This document shows, piece by piece, positions 6,834 through 9,560 of a stretch of 9,560 bases of DNA. This DNA comes from an uncultured Ruminococcus sp. (GTDB lineage Bacteria > Bacillota > Clostridia > Oscillospirales > CAG-272): the NCBI GenBank assembly GCA_902783705.1, contig CACZSA010000181.1, positions 1 through 9,560 of the forward strand, written 5' to 3'. The translations under genes were made by a program, and so were the position numbers. Every line of letters starts with the position of its first letter. Within the stretch, counting starts at the first letter, position 1. A model generated the notes under the pieces. It had not been told where the DNA came from and searched no databases. It worked only from the letters and a program-made list of their open reading frames with translations.

Positions 6834-7868
6834 TTATTTTTCCTCGGATCCGAGCATCTCGGAGAGCTTCCCGGCGATCTCCCGGGCGGCTGTCCGGTGC
6901 GCCTCGCGGCTCGGATGGAAACGGGAGCCGAGGCTTGCGGCAGGGGTCAGCGAGAGATACGCGGCCCGCTCCCCGCCCGAGGAGAGATATTCGTCCACCG
7001 CGCCTTTCAGAATCGGTTCCATCGGCTTGCCGCACAGACCGTACGCCCAGAGGATCGCCGCCCCGGGATTGCGCGCCCGCACGGCCTGCATCAGCTCCAC
7101 GGCGCGATGGCGGAGCAGCTTTTCAGCCTGCGCGCGCTCCTCCCCTTCCATGCGCTGGATCGCGGATCCGTCGTTCGTGCCGAGGTTGATGACGACGGCG
7201 TCCGCCGGTCTCTCCGGGAAATCGATCGGTCCTTCCCCGCCGGGGATCGGCGCGCAGAGCTGGCCATAGATCCGTCCGATCCGGTTCTCGGGCCGATTGT
7301 CCCAGCTCCGGGACGCGCCCCATCCGCCGAGGGCGATCACCCGCATTTCCGCGTCGAGCTTCTCCGAAACAAGTGCGGGGAACGCGGAGAGCACGGAGAT
7401 CCAGATCATCCGCCATTCTCCCGCCGACTGCGGTCCGAGGCATCCTTCGCCGACGGTCAGGCTGTCGCCGAGGAATTCGAGAAGGAGCGGGCGCGCCTCG
7501 GGCAGACGCACTTCCCCATCCGCATGGACCGCCTCGATCACGATCGGTCCGGCGTCGCTCCCCTCAACGGGCTGGGAATCCCGGACGACGGAGATCACAT
7601 GGGCAGAGTTCCCGTCCATGCCCGCGAGAAGGGGATAGCGGTGCGTCCCGGGCATCAGCGGGAAGCGGCAGACGGGCGCGCCGTCGACAGTCACGCCGAT
7701 CCACGGATTGTGCGTCGAACCGTTCCACGAAATATCCGCCTCGAGCGTCGTGCCGCTCCAGGAGAACCGGATCCCGGACCCGGACCACCAGAGATTCGTC
7801 TTTTCTTCCTTCGGATCGCGCCGACCGGATACCCGGAAACGCGGATCGGGCAGAACACAGGTTTTCAT
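6834..7868 (-). CDS. CE2-like two-domain SGNH carbohydrate esterase
   Basis: 344-aa predicted deacetylase with the carbohydrate esterase family 2 plan: an N-terminal beta-sandwich (about 1-122) and a C-terminal SGNH domain (about 126-340). Block I is FLGDSLTVGEG with nucleophile S136. Block II is IALGGWGASRSW (Gly 181, 182, 184). Block III is LGTNDGS with N232. The catalytic His is H318 in SRFHPSREAH. The residue three before the His, normally Asp, is Ser, so a Ser-His dyad is likely, as described for some CE2 members. CE2 enzymes remove acetyl groups from xylan or mannan sugars. No signal peptide is visible, so imported oligosaccharides are the likely substrate. The start at 7868 follows AGGAG by 6 nt; an in-frame extension to 8066 would cross the gene's own promoter. 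No convincing terminator follows: a 5-bp GCCTG/CAGGC hairpin at 6813-6827 lacks a T run. The gene diverges from the GH3 gene. Confidence 0.82.
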   Translation of the reverse strand: MKTCVLPDPRFRVSGRRDPKEEKTNLWWSGSGIRFSWSGTTLEADISWNGSTHNPWIGVTVDGAPVCRFPLMPGTHRYPLLAGMDGNSAHVISVVRDSQPVEGSDAGPIVIEAVHADGEVRLPEARPLLLEFLGDSLTVGEGCLGPQSAGEWRMIWISVLSAFPALVSEKLDAEMRVIALGGWGASRSWDNRPENRIGRIYGQLCAPIPGGEGPIDFPERPADAVVINLGTNDGSAIQRMEGEERAQAEKLLRHRAVELMQAVRARNPGAAILWAYGLCGKPMEPILKGAVDEYLSSGGERAAYLSLTPAASLGSRFHPSREAHRTAAREIAGKLSEMLGSEEK

Positions 7869-7874
7869 ATCGGA

Positions 7875-7879
7875 CTCCT
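7875..7879 (-). promoter_or_regulatory. Ribosome binding site of the CE2-like esterase gene
   Basis: AGGAG on the minus strand, 6 nt before the ATG at 7868. It supports this start over the longer in-frame one. Confidence 0.75.
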
Positions 7880-7905
7880 GATTATATGAAGATAGGTTTG
7901 GTTCG

Positions 7906-7934
7906 AGTATAGCACACCCCGGCGCAGGACGCAA
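7906..7934 (-). promoter_or_regulatory. Promoter of the CE2-like esterase gene
   Basis: On the minus strand the -10 is TATACT (7906-7911, 5 of 6) and the -35 is TTGCGT (7929-7934, 3 of 6), 17 bp apart. A run of seven T (7946-7952) lies just upstream of the -35 and could act as an UP element. The weak -35 suggests moderate or activated expression. Confidence 0.65.
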
Positions 7935-7987
7935 GGGGATCCGCAAAAAAAGACCGCGGGGAATTGAAAATCCTCTCTCCCGCCGCC

Positions 7988-8017
7988 TTGACGGTGGTGG
8001 GACGGAGATGGTATAAT
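7988..8017 (+). promoter_or_regulatory. Promoter of the GH3 glycosidase gene
   Basis: The -35 TTGACG (7988-7993, 5 of 6) and the -10 TATAAT (8012-8017, 6 of 6) are 18 bp apart. The start point would be near 8024, about 40 nt before the ATG. The -10 lies inside the small palindrome GTATAATAC (8011-8019). Confidence 0.85.
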
Positions 8018-8064
8018 ACGGTAACGCCAATGAAATGCATCCAAGGAAAGGAACAGGTGCGCGC

Positions 8065-9560
8065 ATGAACGATTATCGCGACAGCCGGCTGACGGCGGAC
8101 GAAAGAGTCCGGGATCTGCTGGACAGAATGACACTCGAAGAGATGATTTTGCAGACGGATCAGTACGCGAGCGGGGATTTCACCCGCACGGAATCCGTCG
8201 ACGGAAAGATGACCGCGGTCCCCGCCAGGGACAAGCTGAAAGCGATCCTCGGGCAAAACAGCACGGGCAGCGTGCAGCTGCGGGAGATGACGCCGGAACA
8301 GGCGAACGAGCTGCAGCGGTACGCCGTCGAGGAAACGCGCCTCGGCATTCCGTTTCTGTTCAGCGAAGAGGCTCTGCACGGTCTCAGCCACCGCGAGGCC
8401 ACCTCGTTCCCGCAGCAGATCGGGCTCGCCGCGACCTTCGATCCGGCGCTCGGGCATGAGATGGGACACGCGATTGCCGAAGAGGCCCGCGCGTTCGGGG
8501 TCTGCGAGACGTTCAGCCCGGTGATGGACCTGATCCGCGACCCGCGCTACGGACGGACCGAGGAATCCTACGGCGAGGATACCCTACTCTGCTCCGAATT
8601 CGCGCGGGAGACCGTGCGCGGGATGCAGGGAGATCGCCTCGACGCGCCCGACGCCATTGCCTCGGAACCGAAGCATTACGTCGGGTACGGCGCGCCCGTG
8701 GGCGGACTCAACTGCGCGCCCTGCGCCCTGGGACGGCACGAGGTCTACTCCGACGCGCTCCCCGTCTTTGAGGCGGCGGTAAAGGAGGCCGGAGCGGTCA
8801 ACGTCATGTGCTCCTACAACGCCATCGACGGCGCGCCTGTTTCCTCCGATCACGAGCTTCTGACGGAAATCCTGCGCGGGGAGTGGGGCATGCGGGGCTT
8901 CGTCCGCTCGGATATGACGGCGGTGGAGCGCCTGTACGACAACCACTACGTCGCCGTGAACCGCCGCGAGGCGATGGCGATGGGTCTCGAAGCGGGCGTC
9001 GATCTGCAGCTCTTCGATTTCCCGCACAGGGAGTGGCAGGAGGGGCTTCGCGAACTGGTCCGCTCCGGCAGACTCGGCGAGGATGTGATCCGGCAGGCGT
9101 GCGGGCGGGTCCTCAAGGTGAAATTCCTTCTCGGCCTCTTCGATCATCCCTACGTGGACGTGAGCCGCCGGGAGAAGCTTGTGCATTCGCCGGAGCACCT
9201 CGATCTCGCCCTGCGGATCGCGCGGGAGAGCATGGTCCTCCTCAAAAATGACAACAAGACGCTCCCGCTCTCAAAGGACATCGGGACCGTCGCCGTCCTC
9301 GGACCGTGCGCGGATCACGCGGTGCTCGGCGACTACACGCCCGGCGGCAAGAGCGGCGTCTCCGTCCTCGAAGGGATCCGCAAGACGGTCTCCCCCTCGA
9401 CGCGGGTGCTGCACGACGCGGGATGCAAGATCCTCGGCGACATGGCCTCCCCCTTCCCGCGGGGCGCGCTGACGGACGAGGATGGGAAGCCCGGGCTGAC
9501 GGGACGGTATTACCGGGGTCTCGGGCTCGCGGGGGATCCGGTCCTCGTGCAGAACGATCC
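8065..9560 (+). CDS. Glycoside hydrolase family 3 (beta-glucosidase/xylosidase type) with PA14 insert, 3' truncated by the window
   Basis: 498 codons are present and the frame is still open at the window edge. GH3 enzymes release sugars from the non-reducing end of beta-linked oligosaccharides with retention. The (beta/alpha)8 domain shows DPRYGRTEESYGED from D159, the substrate-binding K203-H204 in EPKHYVGYG, and the nucleophile D283 in GFVRSDM. The C-terminal alpha/beta sandwich begins around 380, with VLLKNDNKTLPL (K394-N395) and VAVLGP. From about G477, GLTGRYYRGLGLAG is the typical opening of a PA14 domain, which is inserted in this place in many GH3 enzymes and shapes the substrate site. 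The general acid/base should lie past the window. No signal peptide: cytoplasmic. Most relatives have W or Y after the SD of the nucleophile motif; here it is M. AGGTG lies 5 nt before the ATG. It is divergent from the CE2-like esterase. Substrate (gluco-, xylo- or other) is unresolved. Confidence 0.94.
   Translation, partial: MNDYRDSRLTADERVRDLLDRMTLEEMILQTDQYASGDFTRTESVDGKMTAVPARDKLKAILGQNSTGSVQLREMTPEQANELQRYAVEETRLGIPFLFSEEALHGLSHREATSFPQQIGLAATFDPALGHEMGHAIAEEARAFGVCETFSPVMDLIRDPRYGRTEESYGEDTLLCSEFARETVRGMQGDRLDAPDAIASEPKHYVGYGAPVGGLNCAPCALGRHEVYSDALPVFEAAVKEAGAVNVMCSYNAIDGAPVSSDHELLTEILRGEWGMRGFVRSDMTAVERLYDNHYVAVNRREAMAMGLEAGVDLQLFDFPHREWQEGLRELVRSGRLGEDVIRQACGRVLKVKFLLGLFDHPYVDVSRREKLVHSPEHLDLALRIARESMVLLKNDNKTLPLSKDIGTVAVLGPCADHAVLGDYTPGGKSGVSVLEGIRKTVSPSTRVLHDAGCKILGDMASPFPRGALTDEDGKPGLTGRYYRGLGLAGDPVLVQND

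Noticed and set aside
7869..8066. 66-residue N-terminal extension of the CE2-like esterase
   Set aside because: It would span the gene's own -10/-35 and the divergent GH3 promoter, and the ATG at 7868 has AGGAG at proper spacing.
7882..8469. 195-codon minus-strand open frame over the start of the GH3 gene
   Set aside because: It overlaps the GH3 coding region and both divergent promoters; the plus-strand frame carries unmistakable GH3 motifs.

Overview
The window is GC-rich (about 60 percent by eye) and looks like chromosome from an anaerobic Gram-positive clostridial bacterium, probably an uncultured gut or rumen Clostridia. The pointers are S-layer homology repeats joined to a YabE/RpfB-like G5-3D module, strong AGGAGG-type ribosome binding sites, near-consensus sigma-A promoters, and a secreted protein ending in a Cys-containing transmembrane tail. 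The taxon is an inference; there is no rRNA or marker gene here.

Layout. 1-1383 (+) is the 3' part of a cell-surface protein with SLH, ubiquitin-like (DUF348), G5 and 3D domains, followed by an intrinsic terminator. 1459-1896 (+) is a small GNAT acetyltransferase. It converges, with a 7 bp gap, on a minus-strand unit made of an SGNH hydrolase (3593-2973) and a Gfo/Idh/MocA oxidoreductase (2893-1904), which has its own promoter at 3630-3658. Upstream of that, and separated by a strong terminator (3670-3700), is a 965-aa minus-strand gene (6614-3717) for a secreted, tail-anchored protein with three CBM9/DOMON-like domains, driven by a perfect-consensus promoter. A CE2-like two-domain SGNH esterase (7868-6834, -) follows, and a GH3 glycosidase (8065 to the window edge, +) diverges from it across a 196 bp region with a promoter for each.

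How the genes may work together. From about 1.9 kb onward the content is that of a carbohydrate-use neighbourhood: a surface glycan-binding protein, two candidate deacetylases or esterases, a sugar-type NAD(P) oxidoreductase and a GH3 glycosidase. The esterases, the oxidoreductase and the GH3 enzyme have no visible signal peptide, whereas the CBM9 protein clearly does. This fits binding of an acetylated or otherwise esterified glycan at the surface and intracellular trimming of imported oligosaccharides. No transporter or regulator lies in the window, and the substrate cannot be read from sequence alone.

No RNA genes, insertion sequences, phage genes or CRISPR arrays were seen. Nothing here is clearly a new biological system. 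The most unusual points are the Cys-containing C-terminal tail on the CBM9 protein, the SLH-DUF348-G5-3D architecture with a shifted first aspartate, and a CE2-like enzyme that appears cytoplasmic and lacks the catalytic-triad Asp.
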